This document shows positions 34,272-42,039 of a stretch of 64,000 bases of DNA, in pieces. The notes under the pieces are model-generated. The model was given only the letters and a program-made list of their open reading frames with translations. It was not told the origin of the DNA and ran no database searches. The translations under genes were made by a program, and so were the position numbers. Position 1 is the first letter of the stretch. Each line of letters opens with the position of its first letter. The DNA is from Neisseria sp. 83E34 (GTDB lineage: Bacteria; Pseudomonadota; Gammaproteobacteria; Burkholderiales; Neisseriaceae): the NCBI RefSeq assembly GCF_001308015.1, contig NZ_LGYH01000002.1:229280-293279 (forward strand), given 5' to 3'.

Positions 34272-35030
34272 ATGGATCTCACGCTTTGGCATTATCTGGC
34301 AATTGCCGTGTTAGGCATTCTGGCAAGCATCATCAATATCTTGGCGGGCGGTGGTTCCAACCTGATTCTGCCTTTGTTGATGGCCTTCGGCGTGCCGCCC
34401 GATATTGCCAACGGCAGCAACCGCGTCGGCATTTTTTTCCAATCGCTAACCGGTATCCGCGGTTTTAGAAACGCCGGCGTGTTACCCACGCACGATTTGC
34501 GTGGCATCTTGCTGCCTATGGTGGCCGGCGGTTTGGCCGGTTCGATATTGGCTTCGGTGCTGCCTAATCACATTCTGAAACCCGCTTTGCTCGTCTGCAT
34601 TCTCGGCGTGGCCACGCTCACTTTTCTCAAACCGCAGCTTCTGTTGCCGCCGCAAAACGTGCGGGAGCGTAAAGTGTCCGACACACGCGGCGCGGCGGCT
34701 TTGCTGTTTGCAGTCGGTATCTACGGCGGTTTTGTACAGGCAAGCACCGCGTTTCTGCTGCTGCCCGTGTTGGCGGGCGTGCTGCATTACAACCTGCTGC
34801 GTGCCAATGCCTTGAAACTGGTGTGTACGCTGGCGTTTACCATCGTGGCTTTGGCCGTGTTTATCGTGCAGGGGCAGATTTGGTGGGATGTCGGCCTCGT
34901 GCTGGCGGCAGGCAACGCACTCGGCTCGATGATCGGCGTGAAAATTGCGTTGAAGCTCTCACCTAATACTTTGCGCAAAATTTTATTTGTGATGACGGTA
35001 GTAGCCGTGGCTGCCGCGTTTTTGAAATAG
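34272..35030 (+). CDS. TSUP family (TauE/SafE) sulfite/anion exporter-like permease
   Basis: A 252-aa inner-membrane protein of the TauE/SafE (TSUP) family, members of which move sulfite, sulfoacetate or other organic anions. It has two homologous halves: ILASIINILAGGGSNLILPLLMAFGVPPDIANGSNRVGIFFQS at the start, and AVGIYGGFVQASTAFLLLPVLAGVLHYNLLRANALKLVCTL in the second half. About eight helices are seen. GGAAT precedes the ATG. It is flanked on both sides by AG-type DUS. Substrate is unknown. Confidence 0.88.
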   Translation: MDLTLWHYLAIAVLGILASIINILAGGGSNLILPLLMAFGVPPDIANGSNRVGIFFQSLTGIRGFRNAGVLPTHDLRGILLPMVAGGLAGSILASVLPNHILKPALLVCILGVATLTFLKPQLLLPPQNVRERKVSDTRGAAALLFAVGIYGGFVQASTAFLLLPVLAGVLHYNLLRANALKLVCTLAFTIVALAVFIVQGQIWWDVGLVLAAGNALGSMIGVKIALKLSPNTLRKILFVMTVVAVAAAFLK

Positions 35031-35037
35031 ATGAATG

Positions 35038-35049
35038 AGGCCGTCTGAA
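35038..35049 (+). repeat. AG-DUS behind the TSUP gene
   Basis: AGGCCGTCTGAA, 8 bases after the stop codon. Confidence 0.85.
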
Positions 35050-35074
35050 GACATAGGTTTGAAAAGATAAACTC

Positions 35075-35542
35075 ATGAATATGCCTAAACCTTACCGCTT
35101 TTTGTTGTTTGCTTTGGCCATACCCATATTTCAGACGGCCTGCACGCCTGAAAGCAGCAGCAAGCCTCAAGCCGAACGCGAAGTGTTATCCGCAGTTGTC
35201 GCCAATGATTCGGCTTCTTGGGTCGGCATCTATCGGGGCGAACTGCCTTGCGCCGACTGTGATTACATCGAAGCTACCATCGTGTTGCATGATAATCTGC
35301 ATTACAGTTTGACTACCCGACACGTCGGTAGAGTGGCCGGACTATTGCCTACCGAAACCCGCGGCACTTTCCATTGGCGCGACGACGGCCTGCTGCAATT
35401 GGATGCGGCGGGCGACAATATGGTGTTTTTTGTTCACGAAAAAGGCTTACAGATGCGCGGCAACGACGGCAAAGCCTATCCAAACAGCCAAGGAAAAATC
35501 TGCGGTTTGGCTAAAACCGGCAGTTTTGTGCCCGGGCAGTGA
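35075..35542 (+). CDS. NlpE-like copper/envelope-stress lipoprotein domain
   Basis: A 155-aa protein with a signal peptide and probable lipobox FQTAC (Cys23). The NlpE N-terminal domain pattern follows: SWVGIYRGELPCADCDYIEATIVLHDNLHYSL with the CxxC motif, TETRGTFHWRDDG, and a short end. E. coli NlpE (CutF) binds copper through that motif and signals surface and envelope stress through CpxA. Here the C-terminal OB-fold domain is absent, as in many short relatives. The CpxA-like MisS lies 6.5 kb away. An AG-DUS (35132-35143) is inside the signal-peptide coding region. Confidence 0.82.
   Translation: MNMPKPYRFLLFALAIPIFQTACTPESSSKPQAEREVLSAVVANDSASWVGIYRGELPCADCDYIEATIVLHDNLHYSLTTRHVGRVAGLLPTETRGTFHWRDDGLLQLDAAGDNMVFFVHEKGLQMRGNDGKAYPNSQGKICGLAKTGSFVPGQ
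35132..35143 (-). repeat. AG-DUS inside the nlpE-like gene
   Basis: TTCAGACGGCCT; it encodes part of the FQTAC lipobox region. Confidence 0.85.
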
Positions 35543-35585
35543 GCGGATAAAGTTTCACTGGCATAAACGAATAAATCTCGGAAAG

Positions 35586-35888
35586 ATGATGTTGTCTTAT
35601 ATCGAACTGGTAAAAACGATTTATGTGCCTTTATCCGAAGTTCACGATTGTGCCACGGACTTTAAAATCGAAATCCTCAAGCATCCAGACGGCACTTTTT
35701 CCGCCCGATTATTCAGACAGGAGTATTATGCTCTGAAGCCGAGTTTTGAAGCGGAAGAGATGATAGCGGATGAAATCGTGTATGTACCCGACAGCCACAG
35801 CATCCGCGATTGGCCGGAAAAAAGATATGCTTCGGTCGAGCAGTGCATACAGCACAGCTTGGAGGCGTTGGAAAATTTTTTTCATTAA
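35586..35888 (+). CDS. Hypothetical protein
   Basis: A 100-aa soluble, acidic protein (MMLSYIELVKTIYVPLSEVH start) that I do not recognise. The frame is open further upstream, but that part overlaps the nlpE-like gene in another frame, so the ATG at 35586 with GGAAAG before it is chosen. It has a two-part look: beta-rich DFKIEILKHPDGTFSARLFRQEYYAL and a C-terminal helix YASVEQCIQHSLEALENFF. It sits 44 bases after the nlpE-like gene. No membrane segment. Confidence 0.65.
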   Translation: MMLSYIELVKTIYVPLSEVHDCATDFKIEILKHPDGTFSARLFRQEYYALKPSFEAEEMIADEIVYVPDSHSIRDWPEKRYASVEQCIQHSLEALENFFH

Positions 35889-35957
35889 AATAATAATTTA
35901 ACTGTAACTTTTTTATTTTTGAACGGACAATAAAAAATCGGAAGAGGAACGAAAGCC

Positions 35958-36356
35958 ATGTCCCAAGCCCTATTAAAAGATGTGAAATTCGACAGTAACG
36001 GCTTAGTTTGCGCCATCGCACAAGACGCCAAAACCCTGCGCGTGCTGATGGTGGCGTGGATGAATGCCGAAGCGCTGCAAAAAACCGCCGAAACCGGCTA
36101 TGCCCACTATTACAGCCGTTCGCGCCAAAAGCAATGGATGAAAGGCGAAGAATCGGGGCATACGCAAAAAGTACACGAGCTGCGTTTGGACTGCGACGGT
36201 GATGCGGTGATTATGCTGATAGAGCAAGCCGGCGGCATTGCCTGCCACACCGGCCGCGAAAGCTGCTTCTACCGTGTGTGGCGCGATGGCGAGTGGCAGA
36301 TTGTGGATGCTGTGTTAAAAAACGAAAAAGAAATTTACGGGCATACGCACGGTTGA
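35958..36356 (+). CDS. hisI: Phosphoribosyl-AMP cyclohydrolase
   Basis: HisI opens the purine ring of PR-AMP, the third step of histidine synthesis. The 132-aa protein has the zinc and magnesium sites: [14 protein letters not shown], with the D-x-D-x-D pattern, and [15 protein letters not shown] with its Cys and His ligands. [19 protein letters not shown] is also typical. AGAGGA precedes the ATG. It is separate from hisE (the next gene), as in Neisseria, rather than fused as in E. coli. Confidence 0.97.
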   Translation: MSQALLKDVKFDSNGLVCAIAQDAKTLRVLMVAWMNAEALQKTAETGYAHYYSRSRQKQWMKGEESGHTQKVHELRLDCDGDAVIMLIEQAGGIACHTGRESCFYRVWRDGEWQIVDAVLKNEKEIYGHTHG

Positions 36357-36414
36357 TGCCTGTCTGAAATAAATATGCCGCAGCGCGGCTAAATTGAATC
36401 AAGAGAATATAACT

Positions 36415-36738
36415 ATGACCGACCAAGTTTTAATCCAAATCCAAAATGTGATTGATTCCCGCAAAGGCCAAGACCCGGAAACGTCTTATGTGGCCCAGCT
36501 TCTGCACAAAGGCGAAGATAAAATCCTGAAAAAAGTGATTGAAGAAGCGGGCGAAGTGCTGATGGCTTCCAAAGACGGCGGCGGCGAGCATTTGGTTTAT
36601 GAAGTGGCGGATTTGTGGTTTCACACGCAAGTGTTGCTGACGCATCACGGTTTGCGCGTTGAAGATGTGTTGAACGAGTTGGCGCGCAGGCAGGGTTTGT
36701 CGGGGCTGGCGGAAAAAGCAGCACGGCAGGAAAGCTGA
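36415..36738 (+). CDS. hisE: Phosphoribosyl-ATP pyrophosphatase
   Basis: HisE hydrolyses PR-ATP to PR-AMP, the second step of histidine synthesis, feeding HisI encoded just upstream. The 107-aa protein has the MazG-like all-alpha pattern: [33 protein letters not shown], then [17 protein letters not shown], with the E-x-x-E and E-x-x-D metal ligands. A start seven codons earlier is open, but MTDQVL at 36415 gives family length. A DUS (36358-36370) separates it from hisI. Confidence 0.96.
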   Translation: MTDQVLIQIQNVIDSRKGQDPETSYVAQLLHKGEDKILKKVIEEAGEVLMASKDGGGEHLVYEVADLWFHTQVLLTHHGLRVEDVLNELARRQGLSGLAEKAARQES

Positions 36739-36827
36739 ATTTGTATTAAAATCTGTATTTATTCAATGGGCAGGCGCTGCGTGCTGATACAATAGCGGAG
36801 CCGCCCTACGGTTTCGGAGTATTTTTG

Positions 36828-37151
36828 ATGACTGACTGTATTTTCTGCAAAATCGTGGATAAGCAAATCCCTGCAAGTGTGGTGTATGAAGATGATGAGA
36901 TGCTGTGTTTTAAAGACATCCAGCCTGCCGCGCCGGTGCATTTGCTGTTGATTCCCAAAGTGCATTTCGATTCGTTGGCGCATGCCAAGCCCGAGCATGA
37001 AGCGCTGTTGGGCAGAATGATGATGAAAGTGCCGCAAATTGCAGAGGCTAACGGCTTGGCAAACGGTTTCAAAACCCAAATCAATACAGGTAAAGGCGGC
37101 GGTCAGGAAGTGTTTCATCTGCATATCCATATTATGGGGCGGCCTGTTTGA
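36828..37151 (+). CDS. hinT: HIT family purine nucleoside phosphoramidase
   Basis: A HinT-type histidine triad protein hydrolysing nucleoside phosphoramidates and related AMP adducts. The 107-aa protein has CIFCKIVDKQIPASVVYEDD at its start, PVHLLLIPKVH in the middle, and the HIT motif with His97, His99 and His101 (FHLHIHIMG). A TTG one codon earlier is open; the ATG at 36828 with CGGAG upstream is preferred. It lies between hisE and the tat genes, the order seen in many beta-proteobacteria (hisIE-hinT-tatABC). Confidence 0.95.
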   Translation: MTDCIFCKIVDKQIPASVVYEDDEMLCFKDIQPAAPVHLLLIPKVHFDSLAHAKPEHEALLGRMMMKVPQIAEANGLANGFKTQINTGKGGGQEVFHLHIHIMGRPV

Positions 37152-37217
37152 TGCCTGTCTGAAAATGTTTGGCGCATTTCATTATTTTGATTATTAAAGC
37201 TTTAAAAAGGAAAACTT

Positions 37218-37430
37218 ATGGGCAGCTTTTCAATTTGGCACTGGATCATTGTATTGGTGATTGTGGTGCTGGTGTTTGGCACGAAAAAACTGCGCAATGT
37301 CGGTAAAGATTTGGGTGGTGCGGTGCACGATTTTAAAAAAGGTTTGAATGAAGGCTCGGATGAGGCGAAAAAAGACGATGTGATTGAGCATCAAGCCGAT
37401 GAGAGCGGCAATAAAGACAAACAAGCCTGA
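37218..37430 (+). CDS. tatA: Sec-independent protein translocase TatA
   Basis: TatA forms the variable-size pore element for folded, twin-arginine proteins. The 70-aa protein has the N-terminal helix [38 protein letters not shown], with the FG-hinge and amphipathic helix, and a charged tail. AAAGGAAAA precedes the start. tatB starts 3 bases after its stop, so translation is coupled. Confidence 0.96.
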   Translation: MGSFSIWHWIIVLVIVVLVFGTKKLRNVGKDLGGAVHDFKKGLNEGSDEAKKDDVIEHQADESGNKDKQA

Positions 37431-37432
37431 TT

Positions 37433-37966
37433 ATGTTTGATTTCGGTTTCAGCGAGTTATTGTTGATCGGCGTGGTGGCCCTGATTGTGTTGGGGCCGGA
37501 GCGCCTGCCTAAAGTGGCACGTACTGCGGGCCAGTGGGCCGGCAGAATCCAATACTTTGTGAACAATGTTAAATCCGAGCTGGGCCGGCAGATTGATGCT
37601 TCTGAATTGAGCAGCGTTAAAAAAGATGTGGAAGACGCAGCAAAGGATTTTAAAGAAAGCTTTCAAAGTGTAGGCGATTCGCTAAAAGAAAGCTCGCAAA
37701 CCATACGGGATGAGCTGGATTTGCGCCCTGCTTGGGATCGTTTGCCGCCGCAGCGCACGCCTGCCGATTTTCGTTTGGATGAAGCGGGCAAGCCTTTGGT
37801 GGATTTACATGATTTTGATGCAGACGATTATGGCTCGGATTATGGCTTGCGACATGCGCCGCCGCCGGTGTCGCTTAAGCGGCGCGCTATGATGCAGCGG
37901 CGCGATATGCGCCCGAAATACCGTGCCCGCCCGCGTTTGAGCGTGAGAAAAGGGCAGGGGCGGTAA
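37433..37966 (+). CDS. tatB: Sec-independent protein translocase TatB
   Basis: TatB works with TatC as receptor for twin-arginine signals. The 177-aa protein has the membrane helix MFDFGFSELLLIGVVALIVLGPERLPKVARTAG, then a long amphipathic helix (residues about 25-95). The Pro/Asp-rich, finally basic tail ends in RPRLSVRKGQGR. The conserved Glu8 and the LGPERLP hinge are present. tatC follows after 123 bases containing a single DUS, so tatC may have weaker coupling. Confidence 0.95.
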   Translation: MFDFGFSELLLIGVVALIVLGPERLPKVARTAGQWAGRIQYFVNNVKSELGRQIDASELSSVKKDVEDAAKDFKESFQSVGDSLKESSQTIRDELDLRPAWDRLPPQRTPADFRLDEAGKPLVDLHDFDADDYGSDYGLRHAPPPVSLKRRAMMQRRDMRPKYRARPRLSVRKGQGR

Positions 37967-38089
37967 GTTTGTTTGCTTTGTGCTGACTTTTCAGACAGGC
38001 ATGCTTAATGAAAACTTTCTAACGCGTCATTCAGTTTATAAAAGCAGTAACGGCGGTGAAATCCGGCTGTTAAATTATATGGATAAAAA

Positions 38090-38833
38090 GTGACTGAGCA
38101 AACTCAGACTCTGGTCGAACATCTTATTGAGCTGCGCCGCCGTTTGGTGTGGATTGTTGTAGTGATGTCGGTGGCATTCTTTGCTGCCATGCCTTTTGCG
38201 CAACAACTCTACACATTTGTAGCACAACCTTTGATGGCGAATCTGCCGAAAGGCACGAGCATGATTGCTACGGAAGTGATTGCGCCTTTTTTTGTGCCGG
38301 TTAAAGTGGCGCTGATGGCGGCGTTTTTGGCTACGTTGCCGCACACGCTTTATCAAGTTTGGGCGTTTGTGGCCCCCGCGCTTTATAAACATGAGAAAAA
38401 ACTGATTTTTCCACTGGTGCTCTCCAGCTTGATTTTGTTTGCCTGCGGTATGGCGTTTGCCTATTTTTTGGTTTTTCCGGTGATCTTCAAGTTTTTGGCC
38501 GGTGTAACGCCGGAGGGCGTGAATATGGCGACGGATATTGATAAATATCTGTCGTTTGTATTGGGCATGTTTGTGGCATTCGGTGCAACTTTTGAAACGC
38601 CGGTGGTGGTGGTTTTGCTGCACCGGATGGGTGTGGTTTCCATGGAAAAAATGAAAGCGGCAAGACCTTATGTGATTGTGGGCGCGTTTGTGGTGGCGGC
38701 TGTGATTACGCCGCCGGATGTGATTTCACAATTTATGTTGGCGGTGCCGTTGATAGTGCTGTATGAATTGGGTTTGGTGCTGGCACGAATGTTCAAGCCG
38801 GTAGAGCGTGTGGCTGAAGAATATGAAAATTAA
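38090..38833 (+). CDS. tatC: Sec-independent protein translocase TatC
   Basis: TatC is the six-helix core of the Tat receptor. The 247-aa protein starts from GTG (38090; the only start giving TEQTQTLVEHLIELRRRLVW). It carries the conserved N-terminal HLIELRRRL, periplasmic FVAQPLMANLPKG, FFVPVKVALMAAFLATLPHTLYQVWAFVAPALYKHEKK with the essential Glu, and FGATFETPVVVVLLHRMGVV. It completes tatABC. Confidence 0.96.
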   Translation: MTEQTQTLVEHLIELRRRLVWIVVVMSVAFFAAMPFAQQLYTFVAQPLMANLPKGTSMIATEVIAPFFVPVKVALMAAFLATLPHTLYQVWAFVAPALYKHEKKLIFPLVLSSLILFACGMAFAYFLVFPVIFKFLAGVTPEGVNMATDIDKYLSFVLGMFVAFGATFETPVVVVLLHRMGVVSMEKMKAARPYVIVGAFVVAAVITPPDVISQFMLAVPLIVLYELGLVLARMFKPVERVAEEYEN

Positions 38834-38925
38834 CGGTAGGCTTGGATGGGTGTATAACTGAGCCGGTTATGGTTGTTATTTTCAGACAGGCATTAGCGCC
38901 TTGGAATTAAATCGGAAAAGAATCG

Positions 38926-38955
38926 TCTGAAGTCTTAAGGGGTTTCAGGCGAGCT
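38926..38955 (+). terminator. Hairpin of a degenerate DUS pair behind tatC
   Basis: CGTCTGAA and TTCAGGCG pair (one G-T) and are followed by AGCTTTTAT. A separate single TG-DUS lies just upstream (38880-38892). Weak terminator. Confidence 0.5.
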
Positions 38956-38995
38956 TTTATTTATGGTATTTGATAACTATATTTAATATTTTGAA

Positions 38996-39352
38996 ATGAA
39001 TTATCATGAAAAACAATGGCCGCAAAGAGCTGCTGTCGTCAGCTTGATTGGCATGATTATCCTGAGCCTTGTTTGGGAGTTGTGGCTGGCACCTTTGCGC
39101 GAAGGCGGATCTTGGATGGCTTTAAAAACTTTGCCCTTGTGTTTGCCTCTGGCCGGTGTATTGAAAGGAAAAGTGTATACTTTTCAATGGTCGTGCATGA
39201 TGATTTTGATTTATTTTGCCGAAGCGGTGATGCGTTTGTTTGATGTGCAGCCGCTGAGTAGGGTGTGCGCCGCGTTGATGTTGGTGTTGAGCGTGGTGTT
39301 TTTTATTGCTTGTTTGGCTTTTGTAAAAAATAAAAGAAAGGCCGCTTTGTGA
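38996..39352 (+). CDS. DUF2069 family membrane protein
   Basis: A 118-aa inner-membrane protein with four helices: about residues 13-30, 43-55, 60-80 and 88-110. It matches DUF2069: LVWELWLAPLREGGSWMALKTLPLCLPLAGVLKGKVYTFQWSCMMILIYFAEAVMRL. Function is unknown. Its stop overlaps the start of the next gene (GTGA), so it is translated together with the pglL-type gene. Confidence 0.85.
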   Translation: MNYHEKQWPQRAAVVSLIGMIILSLVWELWLAPLREGGSWMALKTLPLCLPLAGVLKGKVYTFQWSCMMILIYFAEAVMRLFDVQPLSRVCAALMLVLSVVFFIACLAFVKNKRKAAL

Positions 39353-41154
39353 TTTTGGATTATGTGGAAAGCCGTAAAACCGATACGACTGTGTTGGTGT
39401 TCGGATTGGCGTTTATCTGTATCGTGCCGTTTATGTCAATCTGGCGAACCGGGCCGCTCTCGAGCTTTTATCTGGAAAGTGCGTCGTTGCTGCTTGCTTT
39501 GTTGTTTGCATTGGGTAGTGCGCTTTCGGGAAAATTAAGTACGCAGATACCGCGGGGCGGGGTGTATTTTTTTGCTCTGGCAGCTTATTGGGCGGTGCAG
39601 GCAAGGGTTATGGAGCTGCCTTATCCGGGCATGAGCGATATGGCGGCATGGTCGTTTGCGGTCATTGCGCTGATGCTTTGGGCATGCAGGGGCTGGGTGC
39701 AGGAGGTCGGGCAGGAGCGGGTGGTCACGGTGTTTGCTTCGGTGTTGGTTACCGGAGCGCTGCTGCAATCGCTGGTTTGCATTTTGCAGTTTACCGGTTG
39801 GGCTTCTCATTTGAAGGGTTATGTACTGTACAGCGATATCAACAATATCATGGGGCAATTGGCGCAGCGCAATCATCTGGGGCATTATTTAATGTGGGGT
39901 GTGGTTGCAGCGGCGTTTCTATGGTCGCAGAGGCGGGTGTCTAATTGGTTCGGCTGCTTTATGACAGTATATCTGGCGCTGATTATGGGCATGGTGAATT
40001 CGCGCAGCCTGTTTGCTTATGTGGCGGCGATTGCTTTGTTGGCGGTGTTTTGGCGGTGGCGCAGAGGTAAGGAAGGCAATCATGCATTGAAGGTATTTTT
40101 GTTTGCCTTGTTGATGGTGGTGGTGGTACAGCTTTCATTTGATAAGCTGATGGCGCTGATGGGCATTGATTATTTCAGCGCGCTCGACAGGATGGGCAGC
40201 AAGGATTTTGCGTCTTCCCCGCGCGAAGTTGAGTGGGTGCGCGCGTGGCATATTTTTCTGGCAGCGCCGGTATGGGGGCACGGCTGGGAATCGTATTCGT
40301 TGCAAAGTTTTTTAACCAATGTGTTTCCTACCGGCTGGCGCAATGATGAAACCAGTGTGCTCTATACGCATTCGCACAATATCGTTTTGCAGATTTTGGC
40401 GGATATGGGGCTGGTAGGTGCGTTATTGGTATTCGGCGGTTTGCTTTGGGTGGTGTGGCCTTATTTTAAAAAACCGGTAAGTAATGAGAATTTTCTGCCG
40501 CTGGCTCTGCTTTCTGTATCGTTTAGCCATTCGTTGCTGGAATATCCCTTGTGGTACGTTTATTTTTTAGTGCCGGTGGGGTTGATGCTGGGCATGCAAG
40601 ATACTAAGCAAATTGCCGATTCAGACAGGCCTCAGGTTAAATGGTTGAATTGGGGTGTGGCCGTTTTGTCGATATTTATTATCGTCGGTATCGTGCGTTT
40701 GGGTTTTGTGTATACCGAGTTGGTAAAATTCAATACCATCGAGAAAACGGAAACTGCTGAGCAGACACAGGAAAAAATCAACGGTATGTTGAAAATTGCC
40801 AGAACCGAACCCATGTTACGGTATTATGCGCAGCTTTCTTTGATGCGTCGCGCTTCGCCTAGTGATGCTGAGCTCCAGCCGTGGGCAGTTGGCGCTGCTT
40901 TGGAAGCTATGGTGTTCCGCCCTTATGCCAATGCGCATGTGGTGGGTATGTATCTCTATCGAACGGGCCACCAAGCGGCAGGCCGGAAGTGGATGCGCAT
41001 GATGTATGAGTATTATCCGATGCAGATGCCGTTTTACATTTCCCAGATAGACAAATCATCATATCTGGCAGGGCTGCGTCAGGAATGGGAGCAGGGTTGT
41101 GCGGAGTATGCAAAAATAAATCCAAACGCAAAGCCTTGTAGAAATGAGAGATAA
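39349..41154 (+). CDS. pglL: Pilin O-oligosaccharyltransferase / O-antigen ligase-like protein
   Basis: A PglL-type ligase that moves lipid-linked glycans onto periplasmic proteins such as pilin. The 601-aa protein has 12 or so helices. The Wzy_C domain contains the loop with THSHNIVLQILADMGLVGALL, whose His matches the catalytic His of meningococcal PglL, and AQRNHLGHYLMWG upstream. A soluble tail (after residue 450) ends with LYRTGHQAAGRKWMRMMYEYYP. It starts at GTG overlapping the DUF2069 stop. With pilC in the same window this supports glycosylated type IV pili. A TG-DUS fragment lies in the coding region near 40620. Confidence 0.9.
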   Translation: MILDYVESRKTDTTVLVFGLAFICIVPFMSIWRTGPLSSFYLESASLLLALLFALGSALSGKLSTQIPRGGVYFFALAAYWAVQARVMELPYPGMSDMAAWSFAVIALMLWACRGWVQEVGQERVVTVFASVLVTGALLQSLVCILQFTGWASHLKGYVLYSDINNIMGQLAQRNHLGHYLMWGVVAAAFLWSQRRVSNWFGCFMTVYLALIMGMVNSRSLFAYVAAIALLAVFWRWRRGKEGNHALKVFLFALLMVVVVQLSFDKLMALMGIDYFSALDRMGSKDFASSPREVEWVRAWHIFLAAPVWGHGWESYSLQSFLTNVFPTGWRNDETSVLYTHSHNIVLQILADMGLVGALLVFGGLLWVVWPYFKKPVSNENFLPLALLSVSFSHSLLEYPLWYVYFLVPVGLMLGMQDTKQIADSDRPQVKWLNWGVAVLSIFIIVGIVRLGFVYTELVKFNTIEKTETAEQTQEKINGMLKIARTEPMLRYYAQLSLMRRASPSDAELQPWAVGAALEAMVFRPYANAHVVGMYLYRTGHQAAGRKWMRMMYEYYPMQMPFYISQIDKSSYLAGLRQEWEQGCAEYAKINPNAKPCRNER

Positions 41155-41344
41155 TGCCTGTCTGAAAAATCGGACGGCTAAGATTTAATTTTTATGTAAA
41201 GCCCTTGACATTCCGTGCAAAAAAGAGCAAAGGGGCAAACAGACATGCTACCAAAAATACAGGCTTGCATGTTAAGATAGTTATGCCCCTTCATACGGAA
41301 GGCATCCTTAAAATTTTAAAGACAACCAGATAAGGAAATATGCA

Positions 41345-42022
41345 ATGAGCCATGTGTTATTGGTAGACGACGACGCTTTATTAACCGAATTGCTGACTGA
41401 ATATCTCACAGCCGAAGGTTTGTCGGTAAATAGCGTGCCGGATGGTGAAGCAGGTGTGCAAGAAATTTTGTCCGGCAACTATGATGTGGTTGTATTGGAT
41501 TCTATGATGCCGAAAATGAACGGTTTGGAAGTGTTGAAAACCGTGCGTGCGCAGAGCACGATTCCTGTGATCATGCTTACCGCCAAGGGTGACGACATTG
41601 ACCGTATCATCGGTTTGGAAATGGGTGCTGACGATTATGTACCCAAACCATGCACCCCGCGTGAACTTTTGGCTCGCATCAACGCCATTCTGCGTCGTGC
41701 CCAAAGCGCAGCCGAGCAAAGCACAGCGCCCAACAGCATTTCAGTAAGTAACGTTACTTTGTATCCGGCCAAGCGCCAGGCAACCATCGGCGAAGAGCCT
41801 CTGGAATTGACCAGCACCGAATTCAATCTTTTAGAAGTGCTGATGCGCCATGCAGGCCAAGTAGTAAGTAAGGAAACGCTGTCAATTGAGGCGCTTGACC
41901 GAAAATTGGCTAAATTTGACCGCAGTATTGATGTGCATATTTCCAGCATCCGCCATAAGCTGGGTGATGCTTCTTTAATTCAAACCGTACGCGGCTTGGG
42001 TTATTTATTCGTTAAAAACTGA
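41345..42022 (+). CDS. misR: OmpR-family response regulator MisR (CpxR-like)
   Basis: MisR pairs with MisS to control envelope and redox genes in Neisseria. The 225-aa protein has a receiver domain with phospho-acceptor Asp52 (VVVLDSMMPKMNGLEVL), acidic pocket DDD at 8-10, and Lys in DDYVPKPCTPRELLARI. An OmpR winged helix follows: LELTSTEFNLLEVLMRHAGQVVSKETLS, then DRSIDVHISSIRHKLGD and VRGLGYLF. AAGGAA precedes the start. The kinase gene follows after 17 bases. Confidence 0.97.
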   Translation: MSHVLLVDDDALLTELLTEYLTAEGLSVNSVPDGEAGVQEILSGNYDVVVLDSMMPKMNGLEVLKTVRAQSTIPVIMLTAKGDDIDRIIGLEMGADDYVPKPCTPRELLARINAILRRAQSAAEQSTAPNSISVSNVTLYPAKRQATIGEEPLELTSTEFNLLEVLMRHAGQVVSKETLSIEALDRKLAKFDRSIDVHISSIRHKLGDASLIQTVRGLGYLFVKN

Positions 42023-42039
42023 TTGCAAACAGACTATTC

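Noticed and set aside
41205..41235. Promoter of misR from TTGACA at 41205
   Set aside because: No acceptable -10 at 16-18 bases; the true promoter may lie nearer the start, so it was not listed.
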